Below are positions 1-11,706 of a stretch of DNA of 64,000 bases, in pieces. The notes under the pieces are model-generated. The model worked only from the letters and a program-made list of their open reading frames with translations, did no database searches and was not told the DNA's origin. The position numbers and the translations under genes are program-made. The stretch is from Chlorophyllum brunneum (Eukaryota; Basidiomycota; Agaricomycetes; Agaricales; Agaricaceae): NCBI GenBank assembly GCA_963576785.1, contig OY756149.1, forward strand, positions 248,001-312,000, given 5' to 3'. The stretch's first letter is position 1, and each line of letters opens with the position of its first letter.

Positions 1-13
1 TACAATACCTTCC

Positions 14-1023
14 ATGACCTTTTGGGCATTACTCAGCGTCACGAATGTAGCGCAGAACGGATGGTTTGGAAACCTCCTACGTGGTTCAAAACCAGCAGAG
101 AATGTAGAAGCTTCAGAGGAAGTAGAGCTTCAAACACCTAATGGACCTACGACGGCTGCTTCAGCTACCCCAGACGGGACTGTCGAGTCTACACCATCGG
201 ATACTTCGGATGCCGCCAAACCCACTTCCGTTACAAAATCCAGACAAAAGGCAAAGAGAAAGCCTTTGTCTCCCGAGGCCAAGACGCTGCGCTTTCAGGA
301 GAACCTCGCGTTTTTGACACCGCGGCTAGGCAGGCGGCCAGAACTGAAGCTTCCGAGAATTAAGAAGACAACATGGATCCGTACGCTCGGCGTTTGTCAA
401 ACGGAGGATGAGCTGAGGAAGGTCATGGAGTTATTTCCTTCGTGGAGAGATATGGGGAATAGGTTCGATGATACTCTCTCCGAGGCTTTCATAAGTATGC
501 ACTCTCTCACTTTTGATACCAAGTACTGAACTCGATTTATTCTCTCACAGGGCGTTGTATCATCTTGAAGAAACCGGAAATTGCACTGGAATTATTCGGC
601 AACTACGCGAAATACCACGTCCCACTTTCGCTAACCGGTGCTCGCGAACTCCTTCATGCGACCTATGATACCCAACCCATCCGTTTTGTCATCACCTTAA
701 CCAGTCTCTTCGACGTATACAAACTTCCACCAGTCGCACAAGATCTTCCATCCTGCTCCATGGTCATTTCAGCATGTCTCAAAGACGGCAGACGGGACGC
801 TATGGTCATAGCCACAACCTTCATCCCTCACCTCAAAAAGATTCTAGACCAAACAAAGCCTCAACCGATACCCAAGACCCAAGAGAAAGGCGATGATATG
901 CCAAGGGTGTGGACTAGTTGGGCATTGAAGAAAGTTGATGAGCAGTTGTCAAAGACTAAGCAAAAGAAGCTGGAATGGTTGCGAGATTGGAGGCTAAGGA
1001 GTGGACATATCGCTAGTGCTTGA
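14..1023 (+). CDS. Probable mitochondrial ribosomal small-subunit / PPR-like protein, 5' end uncertain
   Basis: Two exons (to 494, and 551-1023) join across a 56-bp GT-AG intron with matching phase. The product is basic. It has a low-complexity Ser/Thr/Pro segment (residues about 28-75), then a conserved-looking helical region containing KTTWIRTLGVCQTEDEL and, after the splice, KKPEIALELFGNYAKYHV. Paired helices of this kind resemble PPR-like mitochondrial translation proteins such as fungal MRP-S27/Mrp13 types. That assignment is from memory of the family style, not a diagnostic motif. The ATG at 14 is only 13 bases into the window. The true start may lie upstream, since a TAG acceptor-like site near 48-50 could mark an intron end. 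A mitochondrial role is inference. Confidence 0.5.
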
Positions 1024-1761
1024 TACGTCTGATCGTGTTGGCAAATCCTCTAAAATAATGATAATCATTTATAGATTGCGGAGGATGTAGTTCGGCCCCG
1101 CAACTTGTACAACCTCATTGATCATTTGAAGCGTCCAGTGTCGACAGGTGTGGACGTACCCTGTCGATATATTCAACTCCTTGAATCTCCATTCTCTTTA
1201 CCCGGATGTGTTATGTTCCGATCACCAGCTTTGATGCCATACATACTACCATTGTACGTAATCTTGCCCCATGCCCTAGCCTCCCCGCCTCTGTCGCAGT
1301 GATGGTGTTAATCATTTGCGTCTGTCAAATCCGTCTAACCTGAAACGTACAGTAAATAGTTGGATCCCAACTCCAACGGATATGACGAATTAGCGATTGT
1401 ACTTGTGGTTTCCACGATTGAGCCTTCGTTGGATAAAACCTGTAACTAGGCGAAAGCACGGAAGCATTGGTTGTGATGTGCTTTTATGGAGTTTATTATT
1501 AGCTCTCCTGTCGCCCTTAGTAATTTACCACACGACTGATGGGAAGACGGAATCCGGCACACTGGGTGACCGACTTGGAAGCAGTAATCGGGAATTAGAA
1601 CAGTGGTATTACATTCAGGACTACAGCGCAAGATACAAACATGATAGGGGTAAAATTCCCGCCGATATGAGTTGAACAGTGTTCAATCCGACGCGAATAT
1701 CCATCCGAGACATGGGAGTAAAAATACGGAAGAGCATATAGAAGAGAGCATTATTTTTTGT
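1024..1761. other. Intergenic, no supported gene
   Basis: This stretch lies between the tail-to-tail ends of the preceding gene and the PLAC8 gene. Short ORFs at 1105-1302 (+) and 1397-1675 (+) have no recognisable domain, no convincing splice context and unremarkable composition, so they are not called. Confidence 0.5.
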
Positions 1762-2440
1762 TCAAGCGCGACCACCAAAGCTTCTCTCTTCCAACTCGAT
1801 TTCTTGACGCTCCTGGGTCAGGGCGCAAGGTGAACAACACCACGCAGCACAACAGTCGCCACAGCCTCCACCCTTGATGTTATACCTCTGGCGTACATTT
1901 CCACGTTGCATGAACTAGAAGTAAAGACGTCAACATCTTCACACATAAAAAAAGATAAGACGCCACTCTTACCTGAAGGATCCAGCCTCCACCACAGAAG
2001 CTCAAGATGAGGGCATGTAGGCAACAATCGCCAGAGCAAGCGCCTCCACCATGTTCGGGATCAGGAGTTCCCTTCGTATTCAAGTGTTCATAACGCTGTT
2101 TGTTTTTGGCGTAGACGATGCATGGGCAGCACCAGGCAAGCATACCTAGACGCGTCAAAAAAACGTGTTCGTTCATGATCAGTATCAACTAAATTGAAGC
2201 TGGTGGAGTAGAAGACTAACAAGTTCCAGGTTCGTTGCAACAGTCGCAGAGACCATTGCTCCATTCTCTACCATCAGCGTCCATGGGCATGTTTTTGGCG
2301 TTGCGGTTTCCACCGTTGATAGCCATGCCGGGGTGGGCTTGAGGTTGTTGAACGTAGGCCTTTTCACCGTACTAGCAATAAGATAGAAATATAAGCATCC
2401 TAGTCTATAAGACAGGTGAATGAGGAAGTACCTGAGCCAT
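1762..2440 (-). CDS. PLAC8 family cysteine-rich protein
   Basis: Four exons (2432-2440, 2221-2371, 1973-2145, 1762-1914) join in phase into a 161-residue protein starting MAQYGEKAYVQQPQ. The first exon is only nine bases. The hallmark PLAC8 pattern is clear. CDCCNEPGTC sits in the N-terminal half, followed by AWCCPCIVYAKNKQRYE. The C-terminal block is GGGCGDCCAAWCCSPCALTQ followed by an acidic RQEIELEE tail. PLAC8 proteins in plants and fungi (FCR/Mca1-Cys-rich/FW2.2-like) are membrane-associated. They have been tied to cell-number control and to Ca2+ or Cd2+ handling; the role here is unknown. The length is typical of the family and all cysteine motifs are present, so the gene looks intact. 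Confidence 0.88.
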
Positions 2441-3383
2441 TTCGATTCAAGTGCGAATGAGGATGGGAAGGAAAGTAAGATGTGGGGTATATCAAGTTAT
2501 AATCCGTCTTTATAGGAGTAGAAGGATCAGGTCCGAACAGAGCTAGGCAAATAACGGAAAGGGATACGATATGTGAGGTAATTCGAACGGAATTTGAAAT
2601 GAAGGGTGCAAAAACGAGGCAGTTGGCTTTACACACACAAGACCACTCCCTATTTATTTAAAAGACTCACACCTTCCACATCAAGAATGTCAGAACAACA
2701 GAACATGATGAAATCAACATTCTTCTGAAACCTATCTGGAGTTAAAGATCGAAGTTTTGTAGCGAGTACATGGGCTCCGCGATCAACGCCTGCCAAGTGC
2801 TCCGTTGTGGAGACACATCTGTTGGCGCTGTTGTGTAGGTAACGTGGGCTAGGGATACAGACGGTGGTGTCAAGGCAGTGCAAATGACCCTTGGCTGTTC
2901 TGTCAAGGGCGGGAATGGGATTGATAAACATATCCCTTTCGATGCTGTGCGAATCGAAGGTCTTTTCCGGTCAAATTTTAAAACTGATCATGATCAATTT
3001 GGTGTAAGTGATAATGTATCACTGACGCTTGACAAATGGCTTCAGCTACGAACAGGTTCTTCGAAAGTCAGAACACAAGTCCTTTATCTATTGAGAGTCG
3101 AAGACAATTTTGTTGCCATCTCTTCCAGCTTGTATCCGTGATCCAAGCGGGTACAATTGGTTTGAATAAGATAATCATCAGCGTCCCTTGAGTGGCTGTG
3201 GTACCATTCTCACTTGCCGAGACAGAGGGCGGTATGAATCATGATGACTTGAGGGGGTCAGATCCGTATCAAGGGTGGTCGAAAAGGTTCATCTTGGGTA
3301 CCCATGGGGGTCCATGAAAGTTCAAAGGAATCAAAAAAAACATGCAATAACACAAAGGAACCAGGACAAAACGTCTAGAATGA
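2441..3383. other. Intergenic, PLAC8 upstream region and eIF3g 3' flank
   Basis: This holds the upstream region of the - strand PLAC8 gene and the 3' flank of the eIF3g gene. ORFs at 2650-2931 (-) and 2878-3141 (+) overlap each other and resemble no family I know, so neither is called. No repeat or RNA gene was seen. Confidence 0.45.
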
Positions 3384-4627
3384 CTATCGTCCCTCCGGTC
3401 GAGGTTCTGCACCAGATATCCAATCAGTCAACGGAGGTAGAATAAAAGTAAAAACTTACGACTCCACTGAACATTCAAAATCAAATTATCATAACCCCTT
3501 CCATGCACCTTCTCCATCGCCCTCTGTGCATTAGCCTTATCCTCAAAGCTGACGAACGCGAAACCTTTCCCAACACCCGTCTCACGATCTCTACCCACAT
3601 ATACACGTGCAACACGTCCAAAGCTGCCAAATAGTTCGCGCAAATCGCTCTCGCCGGTATCCTCTGAGATGTTTGTCACGCGAAGTGTTGGTAGATCTTC
3701 ACGAGATCCGGTTCCGCGCATTGATTCTCCTGCACCACGAGCACCGGCCCTCATTGATGGTGGAACGTACTTGCCACCTGTCGTGGGTGCAGGTACGGGA
3801 TCAGGTCCGGTTCCGAGATCGTCTTCTGAGGGACCGCCAATACCAGTGTCTAATCAAGACGGTCAACACGGGGGGAATGACAAGGGCCTAGCTGTGTTGT
3901 GATCTACGCACCAACGTTTTCCAACCCAGCAAGTGTGTCCTTGTACGGACATTTTGCCGTGAAATGTTCTCCCTTGCACAGACGACAAACAACTTTGCCT
4001 CCTCCCGTCTTCTTGGTTTTCGCAGCTTCTGCCTGTTGTTCTTCTTGTTCCGATTGCTAAATACGCAGATTTTGGCGTCAAGCTATATGAATAGAATATA
4101 CAGAGCAGGTGACATACCTTGTTCCCCGCACTCAATTTCAAGGCAAGATTTTCACCAACGGTTGTCGTAGCACGATCAGGACCAGGCTTATTACCCCGTT
4201 CTTTGCCGAACTTGGCCCATTTTTGTCGCTCGGCCACGGCATGTTCTACTACAGACTTTTGAAGTGTTCGCTTGATACGGCGAATGATCTAAGGTGGCGA
4301 GGTAAAAATTTTGAATTGAGCAAAGAGATTAGCATCTAGCCGTGATAAGCGACACACCTTGACCCGTTTGCCATCGTCGTTCTCGGTGTACTCTATGGTG
4401 GTTCTAATTCCGTTCTCATCGACGTACTCCTCATTCTGAGGAAGGTCTTTCTTATCTGGGTAGATAATTTGGGTGGTATGTATTGAGAGTTGGAAAAGCT
4501 ACCAGGAGAGTTTACGAACCAAGGTCGTCGACATCGTCTGCCCAAGATGTTTTTTGAAGTTTTCTGATGTACTATTATTGAGTTTCTGGAGTTATTTGCA
4601 GCAGCACAGAACATACGTCGAGGCCAT
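3384..4627 (-). CDS. TIF35: Eukaryotic translation initiation factor 3 subunit G (eIF3g)
   Basis: About seven exons read from ATG at 4627 to TAG at 3384. The N-terminus is MASTKLQKTSWADDVDDL. A region with QNEEYVDENGIRTTIEY and a basic coiled segment (AERQKWAKFG) follow. A CCHC-like zinc knuckle comes next: CRLCKGEHFTAKCPYKD. A linker ends in GGKYVPPSMR. The C-terminal RRM has RNP2-like LRVTNISEDT and RNP1 KGFAFVSF, and ends with the short exon QPRPEGR. This is the full domain order of eIF3g, the eIF3 subunit that acts in scanning and reinitiation on the 40S ribosome. The start was chosen because MAS...SWADD is the conserved N-terminus and the phases close. It is divergently placed from TYR1 with 423 bp between them. 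Confidence 0.93.
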
Positions 4628-5050
4628 GATGGTGGACAAAATTCAAGAAGCCAATCAAGTGTATTTGTGCCTGCTTGGCTAGAGCCTCCGGGATATCTGT
4701 CGCTTCGTAAATTGACTTTTTAAAATAGTTACAAGAACCTGGGAGCAAGAGCATCACTGATACAACGCTCGCACGAGCATCCGTTGCCTTGTATCATGAT
4801 TACTGATGCACTCAAACTCATCCTCGATGGACAGTTACTGATGCAACCGAATTCTAATTTTGTTTACCCTGGTTTGTTACTCTGATATGATTAATTACGA
4901 ATACTCAAATATCAAATTCGTCGAACCCGTTCTCCCTGTCGTCTCCACCCCACCAACGTATGTTGCATTACAGTTTACAGAGAAGCCCTATTAACATTCC
5001 TTCTTAACCAGGCAACATCTACCCATAACCCTTCGCAACCATCTGAGGAC
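4628..5050. promoter_or_regulatory. Shared intergenic region of divergent eIF3g and TYR1
   Basis: These 423 bp separate two start codons that point away from each other, so both promoters must lie here. No clear TATA box or repeat was seen. The bidirectional arrangement is read from gene orientation only. Confidence 0.5.
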
Positions 5051-6917
5051 ATGGCGGATGATGAGGCATTCCAACTACCCATCAACGTAGACCCCAACGT
5101 CACGCCAGACGCACCTGAACATGCCCAGCCGACCATTGGGCTCATCGGCATGGGTGCCATGGGTCGTATGTATGCCAAATTATTCAGCCAAGCTGGGTGG
5201 AAGAAGTGCGCATCGTATCTGTGTGATTCAATCAAAACCCTGACACGTTTCTGGGCGTCTAGGATCTACGTCTGTGACGTTCCCGACAAGTACGAAAAGC
5301 TAAAAGAGGAGTACTCCAGTACGCTTCTTATCTTTGTCGTCTATTGCGACTGGTTCCAATGGCTCGTGGTCAGGCACCCCTGGAGTCTTCCCTCAACGAG
5401 ATGGGTATGCCGTTTCAAGATCCGCAGACTATATCATCTATTCGGTCGAGGCGGAATTCATTGATCGTGTCGTTGCACAGTATGGTCCTTGTAAGTTGTT
5501 GAGCTGGTGTAGCCCAGCATCCAACCAACTAATCACCTCGACAGCCACGAAAGTGAATGCGATTGTCGCGGGTCAAACATCCGTTAAAGCTCCCGAGAAA
5601 GCAGCGTTTGAAGCCCATCTTCCCAAGGACGTGCACATCCTTTCTTGTCACTCACTACACGGACCAACCGTTAGTCCTGTTGGACAACCTCTCGTGGGTC
5701 CTGTTTCTGTTTACCCAAGATCCGGGCTCACGAGACCACTCATAGGTCATTATACAACACAGATCCACCAAAGACGCCCTAACCCTCGTCGAAAACATTC
5801 TCCGATCCTTCCGTTCACGCTTTGTTTACCTCACATACGAAGAACACGACTCCGTCACAGCCAATACCCAAGCCGTAACCCATGCAGCCTTCCTCAGGTA
5901 ACCATCCAGAAATAACCTCCACTCGGCTAATCATACTAACCCAGATTCCTCTATTCCTGCATTCGGTCGAATAGTATGGGTACAGCATGGGCATCCGCAG
6001 AATCTTATCCATGGGAACAGGGCCTCTACGTCGGAGGAATCGAAACCGCGAAAGTCAACCTCGCACTCCGGATCTACTCAAACGCATGGCATGTTTACGC
6101 AGGTCTTGCAATCCTCAATCCAAGCGCCCGTACACAAATCCATCAATACGCGAAAAGCGCCTCAGAGTTATTCAAACTCATGTTAAATGGCGGTAGCGGT
6201 TCTTTAGAAGATCGTGCAAAGTTCAAGGAACGTGTCGAATGGGCTCGAAGAACAGTGTTTGCGGAGTGGGGAACCCAGGGTGGTGTCATAATGGAGGAAG
6301 ATGAAAGTGGTAATTCAACACCTCCCAGTTCCGATTCCGATTCATCAAGACCACCATCACCGACGAAACGGAAGCCTATATTACTTTCTGCGTCTATCCT
6401 TGATCGATTTAGTATGGGAATGCCACAGTGTCCGAAACCCACCGTACCAGATTCTCCGAATTCCGCATTTCCTCTTCCTAATACACTCACACCACCACCC
6501 AACTATCGACCAAATTCCCACCTTTCCCTCATTGCCATGGTCGATTGTTGGGCTCATCTCGGCATCAACCCATATACCCACCTTCAACTCGCCGCAACGC
6601 CTATATTCAGACTATTTTTAGGTGTAGCCGAACATCTTTTCCAGTCTCCGACTCTGTTGAAAAGTGCTGTACACTCGGCATTATATGATCATTGGCATAG
6701 ATCGGACGATTTGGAATTTGTTGTTGCTGCGAGGGGATGGAGTCAGTGTGTTAGTTTTGGGAGCTTTGAGGTTTATAGAAGGAGGTTTGAGGAGACGAGA
6801 AGGTTTTTCGAGTCTAGGTTTGAGGAAGCTGGGAAACTTGGGAGTGAGATGATCAAGGCGGTGATGGAGAGTGAGGTTAAGCGGGAGGAAGAAGAGAGAA
6901 AGCGGTTAGGATTATGA
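5051..6917 (+). CDS. TYR1: Prephenate dehydrogenase (NADP+)
   Basis: Oxidative decarboxylation of prephenate to 4-hydroxyphenylpyruvate, in tyrosine biosynthesis. Six exons (5051-5205, 5263-5318, 5374-5490, 5545-5693, 5746-5897, 5975-6917) close in phase. The N-terminal Rossmann fold is visible as IGLIGMGAMGRMYAKLF with a following IYVCDVPDKYEKL strand. Then come ADYIIYSVEAEFIDRVV, QYGPSTKVNAIVAGQTSVK and the substrate-site stretch LSCHSLHGPTVSPVGQPLV. Next are DSVTANTQAVTHAAFLSMGT and the helical C-terminal domain. Residues encoded around 6290-6500 form a Ser/Pro-rich insert (SSDSDSSRPPSPTKRKP), probably a disordered loop. The last intron is placed so that FLSMGTAW is restored, as in yeast Tyr1. 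The gene appears complete. Confidence 0.93.
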
Positions 6918-7965
6918 ACGATCAAGGGCATGTATACGATATAAGGTAGTGGTATTTGACTGTGGATCGGCATGACTTTCCCTTACATTTTGTTGTTAAT
7001 GTATCTCGTATTACTGGAACTTGATTTATGAAGCATCTGCAACTATCAGAGTGTATGGAACGACTCTCCGAATTTTGATAGTCCGACCTGATTCCTCAAA
7101 CTTTTGGCTGAATTACAACACAACCCGCTAACCCAAGAAAGCGCCTGTCACTTTCGCACAAACCAACGCATTAGTCGAGCTCCTCGAGAACGGAAACAAT
7201 AGTTCCGATGGTTATCCCGGAGTCCCCGGCCCCTGGTCTTGCTCCGGAGCACTCTCGAATGAAGGGTCAGGCTATTCTGGGCTTCAACTTTCATAGAAGG
7301 CCCCTCCGATCTCATCCGAAGGTTTCATGACTGAACTAAATATGATTTACTCGAGTTTGAAGAGCATCCGATTCCAAAATAATTTGACAGGGAGACAGGC
7401 CTCAGGCTTTAAGCTCCAAATATGTGGCCACTGGGTCTCCCACCATCGTGAGACGCCACAGGATCACACTATATCGCTCACATCGTAAGCCTGATATACC
7501 CCAAATGATCGTTACTATTAATTATTACCCGACCTACACCCATTCATCGAAACTCCCTCGAGGGATGGAAGGATAAGCATTTGGTTATCAAATTACATCG
7601 ATTACATTTGATCTCTCACCTTCCCGCTTTCAAGCCCTTTCTTCTTTTTCTTTCCTTTCCTTCGAGTCTCCCAAAGCGTGGACATTGACACCAAGATAGA
7701 GCCTGATATCCATCCCCAGTCAAATAAGAATCGCGGTGGCCCCGCGTAGTATATTACAATGGATAACGTAGTTATACACAGTGATAGCTTCCTTGACAGC
7801 CTTCAAGGGCCAAAATGAATAACGAAAGACATTACACCTAGTACTTAATCCAGCAATCCCAATACACGGTATGCATCTTAAATAACCTCTGGTAATAGAA
7901 TCCAATTCCCAGTTTCGAGTTCAGCTTCTCTACTACCCCCACCGGCGTCCTGAAAAAACCTACAA
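6918..7965. other. Intergenic, no supported gene
   Basis: About 1 kb between TYR1 and the first SDR gene. Nothing recognisable was seen on either strand. A pyrimidine-rich stretch at about 7625-7665 resembles fungal promoter CT-rich DNA upstream of the SDR start. Confidence 0.45.
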
Positions 7966-9145
7966 ATGGCTCTGGGCGTAGCACTTGTAACTGGCGCTGG
8001 TCGTGGTATTGGCCGTGCAATAGCACTTAGGTTGGCGAAAGATGGCTACAACGTCGTGTTGAACGATATAGGACAACCGGGTAAACTTGCAGATCTACAA
8101 AACGAGATCAAGGCATTAGGACGGGAATCCATGGAGTGTTTAGCAGATGTATCGAAGGAAGCCGAGGTGAAAGAGATGATAGACCAAACTGTGAAGAAAC
8201 TTGGTGGTCTGGATGTGGTACGTGGTTCTGTTCATGAAATCCAGTCTGGTAATGAACCAAACTTGGTTCAGATGGTTGCAAACGCAGGAATGACTCTTGC
8301 CAAACCATTCTTGCACAGTGAGTCCAGGTTCATCACCCCTGTTTAGTTTAGTCTGGTTTATGAGGCTATGCGTAGCGACAATCGAGGACTGGGACCGTAT
8401 TTTTGACTTGAATGGAAAAGGTGTCTTCCTGTGTTACAAACACGCCGCGCGAGTCATGATAGATCAAGGAAGAGGTGGGAGAATTATCGGGGCAAGTTCA
8501 GTTGCAGGAAAACAAGGTGACTTCCACTCACTCTCTGCACACACCCTGATACGAACCACGCTGTGAACGCTAGGTCTCGACATGCTATCTCTCTATAGCG
8601 CAAGCAAGTTTGCTATTCGTTCAATGACACAAACCGCAGGTTGATCGACTGTCATTTCCTTTCGGTTTGAAATACCTAAATTCTCTAATATAGCGCAAGA
8701 ATGGAAGAAACACGGCATCACTGTCAACGCCTACGCTCCAGGTCAGATTGATGGATGGTTAACGTATTCTTAACTGACCTGTATCACTAGGCATTATCCA
8801 CACTGCACTGAGTAGGTTTGGCGGTCCGAAAAAAGGATTTTAACCCAACCTTTCTACAGCCCAGGATTACATCGACGGCATGAAAGAGTGGGGACGAGAG
8901 ATCTTCCCCGGCAAAGCTGGACAGCCCGAAGACATTGCAGGCCTCGTCTCATACATAGCATCAAAAGAATCACAATGGCTCACAGGTGACTCACCACTCC
9001 TCATTCACCTGAGTATACGAAATTGACGTTGAATGGGCGTACTAGGTCAAAGTGTACGTCACAGATGAGCCAAATCACTTTAAGTGTCGTCTAACCACCT
9101 TGCCTTAAACAGATCAGCATCAACGGTGGATATTTTTGTGATTAG
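7966..9145 (+). CDS. Short-chain dehydrogenase/reductase (acetoin/diacetyl reductase-like), copy 1
   Basis: Nine exons close in phase: 7966-8217, 8272-8317, 8376-8516, 8574-8639, 8694-8741, 8791-8811, 8860-8985, an 8-nt microexon 9046-9053, and 9113-9145. The classical SDR landmarks are all present. They are the cofactor motif VTGAGRGIGRA, ADVS, VANAG, the catalytic serine region ASSVAG, the YxxxK motif in LYSASKFAIRS, and NAYAPG. The C-terminal SISINGGYFCD resembles the ending of bacterial and fungal diacetyl/acetoin reductases (BudC type). Substrate is therefore a guess within NAD(P)-dependent alcohol or ketone chemistry. The protein is about 246 aa, normal for the family. A diverged paralogue lies on the other strand at 30142-31248. 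Confidence 0.88.
9046..9053 (+). other. 8-nt microexon of the SDR gene
   Basis: GTCAAAGT is flanked by AG and GTACGT. With the upstream G and the next exon it restores Gly-Gln-Ser in the TGQSISINGG ending shared by SDR relatives, so it is very likely a true microexon. Confidence 0.75.
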
Positions 9146-9264
9146 TCGACCCTCTAATTTTATCCTGGCGTCGCAGTTCGTCGCAATGTAGGAATGCCGT
9201 ATGCGTACGACCCAAGTTTATCTATATCAACACTTGAGCTAGTACATTGTAACTTGTCATCCCG

Positions 9265-9441
9265 TCAGCTATATTCGGTGTGTCGATAACGAGCGTTGAA
9301 CTTCCGGCCACGGCCCAGGGATGGATCCTCTCGGACTTCTTCCCGGCTGCTAATCGTAACTGGAGTTTGCGTCAGAATATATTTCTCGAGGATCTCGCGT
9401 TCAGTCACAGTCCAGGAAGTCCAACGACCTTTGGATGACAT
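9265..9441 (-). CDS. Possible small protein, 58 aa, SANT/Myb-like N-terminus
   Basis: An uninterrupted 58-codon ORF reads from ATG at 9441 to TGA at 9265. It begins MSSKGRWTSWTVTEREILEK and is charged throughout, ending in RKFNARYRHTEYS. The W..W.xxE..IL.KY spacing recalls the first helix of SANT/Myb repeats, but it is far too short to be sure. No paralogue is present in the window. It could be the first exon of a longer gene or chance. Confidence 0.25.
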   Translation of the reverse strand: MSSKGRWTSWTVTEREILEKYILTQTPVTISSREEVREDPSLGRGRKFNARYRHTEYS

Positions 9442-10562
9442 AGCTTGCCTCGTTCACTAAAAAAAATTGTGGTTTGCGTGTGATGCCTCAGAGAAGAGGG
9501 AATGGGAGAGGAAGGAACGAGAGACCACCTGAAAGCCCTTAGGCTCACTAAACAGGACTTATGTTCACACAGGAAGGAGAGGTCCCGGCGGTCTGTTCGA
9601 TATGGGATACGTGTATTAAGAGATAAGGGATGAGAGGGGATGGAAAGAAGAATGATCCGTATATACGGCTATGTATCATTATATACCTGTTTATTGTCCT
9701 ACCTATGATCGTGTGACGAGGTAGGCAATTGGGCTTACATGGTTCCAAACTTACATTTTGTCCAAATGGTCAAGTATGCGTTGCGTCGACCTTTGACCTC
9801 GGCGTGTCTTTCGTTTTCCAACCAGCTGGAAGTGGAGGTGTGTGAACATGCACCTTGCTGCACAGTGGGCCGCAGGATTTGCCCAGTTTGACGCGGTATT
9901 GGATCGGGACTGAATAGCGCCTGTCTGGTTATAGTTTCCCTTACACGGGATATGGAAGGCAGAGTCGGGTGATAGTGAGAATTATGTTTCCGCGCAGTCC
10001 ACGAAGGATGTGTGAAGGGTCAGCCATATCGTATACAGTTCCAAAAGGTCACAAACAAAAGTTACTGGCATATGAATCAATTTCGGAAGTCTATGGCTAT
10101 ATTCAGCTGAAGACTGACACAGATGATCCCAGAAGTCGTCCAATCATCCAAGGTCATGGAACGGCTGATGATAGTTCCAGCAACGAGGGTGGACGACGCG
10201 ATTAATGACAAATAGCATGTCGTCGGAGGCTCTTCGGGACCCCTCGACCCATCCACAACGCAATGGAAGCCACGACTAATTAGACATATGTGGTATCCTT
10301 GATGGGTCGATATCTCCTGTTGGGTCACACGATGGAGGATTAATAATGAAGAGCCCAGAAGTAAGATCCTTGTCCTGTCCGCTCCCGAAATAGCCATCTG
10401 CATTTTGCTACTCGACGTCTTCTCAAGATGTACTGATGATCAATCAAATGTTGTGATTGTTCGACGTTCATCCATTACTACAGTATATGTCTAGGGCCTC
10501 ACACAGTGACTAGTTAAAAAGTCGAGAGTGCACGGTGAAAGTCCTAGCGACACACATTCGGT
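9442..10562. other. Intergenic, no supported gene
   Basis: This lies between the SDR region and the DUF6533 gene. ORFs at 9969-10205 (+) and 10077-10403 (-) overlap, show no domain, and are not called. Confidence 0.4.
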
Positions 10563-11706
10563 ATGGAGAACGCGGCTAGTTTCTTTAATCCAGATGTCCA
10601 ACTTAACCATATGTCCCCCGTTGAAGGCGCGCAATTCGAAGTTACGAGGGATTTCTATTTGACCATCCTTGGAGTACGTCTAGCCACCAATGACCACTCC
10701 TTTACTAACGAAGAACATACATTAGGCTGCTATATGGGATTTTTTGGCATACATTCCAGGTGACATCCGTATCGTGCGGAAAGGAAGAAATGTTGTCGCC
10801 TTCTGTTTTATATTCTCGAGGTAACACCTTGAGACACTGTCCGTGTGCAGCGCTGAACATTTACCACTGAAGGGTTTGTGCCATAGGCTATACACTCATT
10901 TTTATCATTATCCAAGGTATATACAACTTCTCTTGTGAGATCCACTCCCGTTAATAACTCATAACTCACGTATTTACAGCCCACACGTTAACAGAGTGCG
11001 AAGCAGCTCCAATCGTCATGAACATTTCCTGCATTACATCTATGTCGTGCACATCATTTCTCTTTCTTCGTCGCCTCCACGCTGTTTATGCCGAAACTCG
11101 TATAATTCGATGGATCTTCACATTTTTATGGCTGGGAGCGACCGCCTGCGCCTTCCCAATCTTCGTCGGTGTGCACTTTTGGCATACGCCGGGAACGGGG
11201 TACTGCACCTACTACACGGTTGCCAACTATATATCTATGACCTATCTCTCCCCTGCGCTGTTTGATACCCTCGTTTTTTTTGCGATCTCGTACAAGGTCA
11301 TCGCGATTAATGGCGTCTTGGGTGAGGGAATGAGCTGGGGAGATGTTATTACGGGGAAGACATTGCCTCGGCTCCCCCGTGCGCTCTTACACGGTGGTCA
11401 ACAATATTATCTGTCAGTCCCAGTTTTTCGTGATAAGAATGAGTGCTCACTCAAACTTCCAACTCACCCAGAATCGTCTCCGGAGTCACGTTTGTGGCAG
11501 CCGCAATCCTCTACGCTCCTTCTATCCCTCCTAACTACCATCCATTGATGACACCTGTATCGACAACTTTGACCGCGTCCATGGCATGTCGGGTATTTCG
11601 AAACCTGAGAACCTTGGATGCTGACGATCAGTCATCTTTTCTTCCTACGACAACCCCTATCCAGTTCATCCAACCTTCTCAATCAACAGATATGGGAGAT
11701 AAATGA
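10563..11706 (+). CDS. DUF6533-type multi-pass membrane protein
   Basis: Five exons (10563-10673, 10726-10820, 10873-10916, 10980-11412, 11472-11706) close in phase. The protein is about 305 aa with several hydrophobic helices. Family marks are AAIWDFLAYIPGDIRIVRKG after the first helix, then VCAIGYTLIFIIIQAHTLTE, an arginine-led FLRRLHAVYAETRIIRW stretch, and FDTLVFFAISYKVI. The last helices read GVTFVAAAILYAPS and TLTASMACRVFRNLR, the characteristic MACRVFRN ending. DUF6533 proteins are a large, expanded Agaricomycete family of unknown function with a GPCR-like layout. No enzymatic residues are evident. Confidence 0.85.

Noticed and set aside
2650..3141. Overlapping ORFs 2650-2931 (-) and 2878-3141 (+)
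   Set aside because: No recognisable domain, no splice partner, and mutually exclusive strands in an intergenic region.
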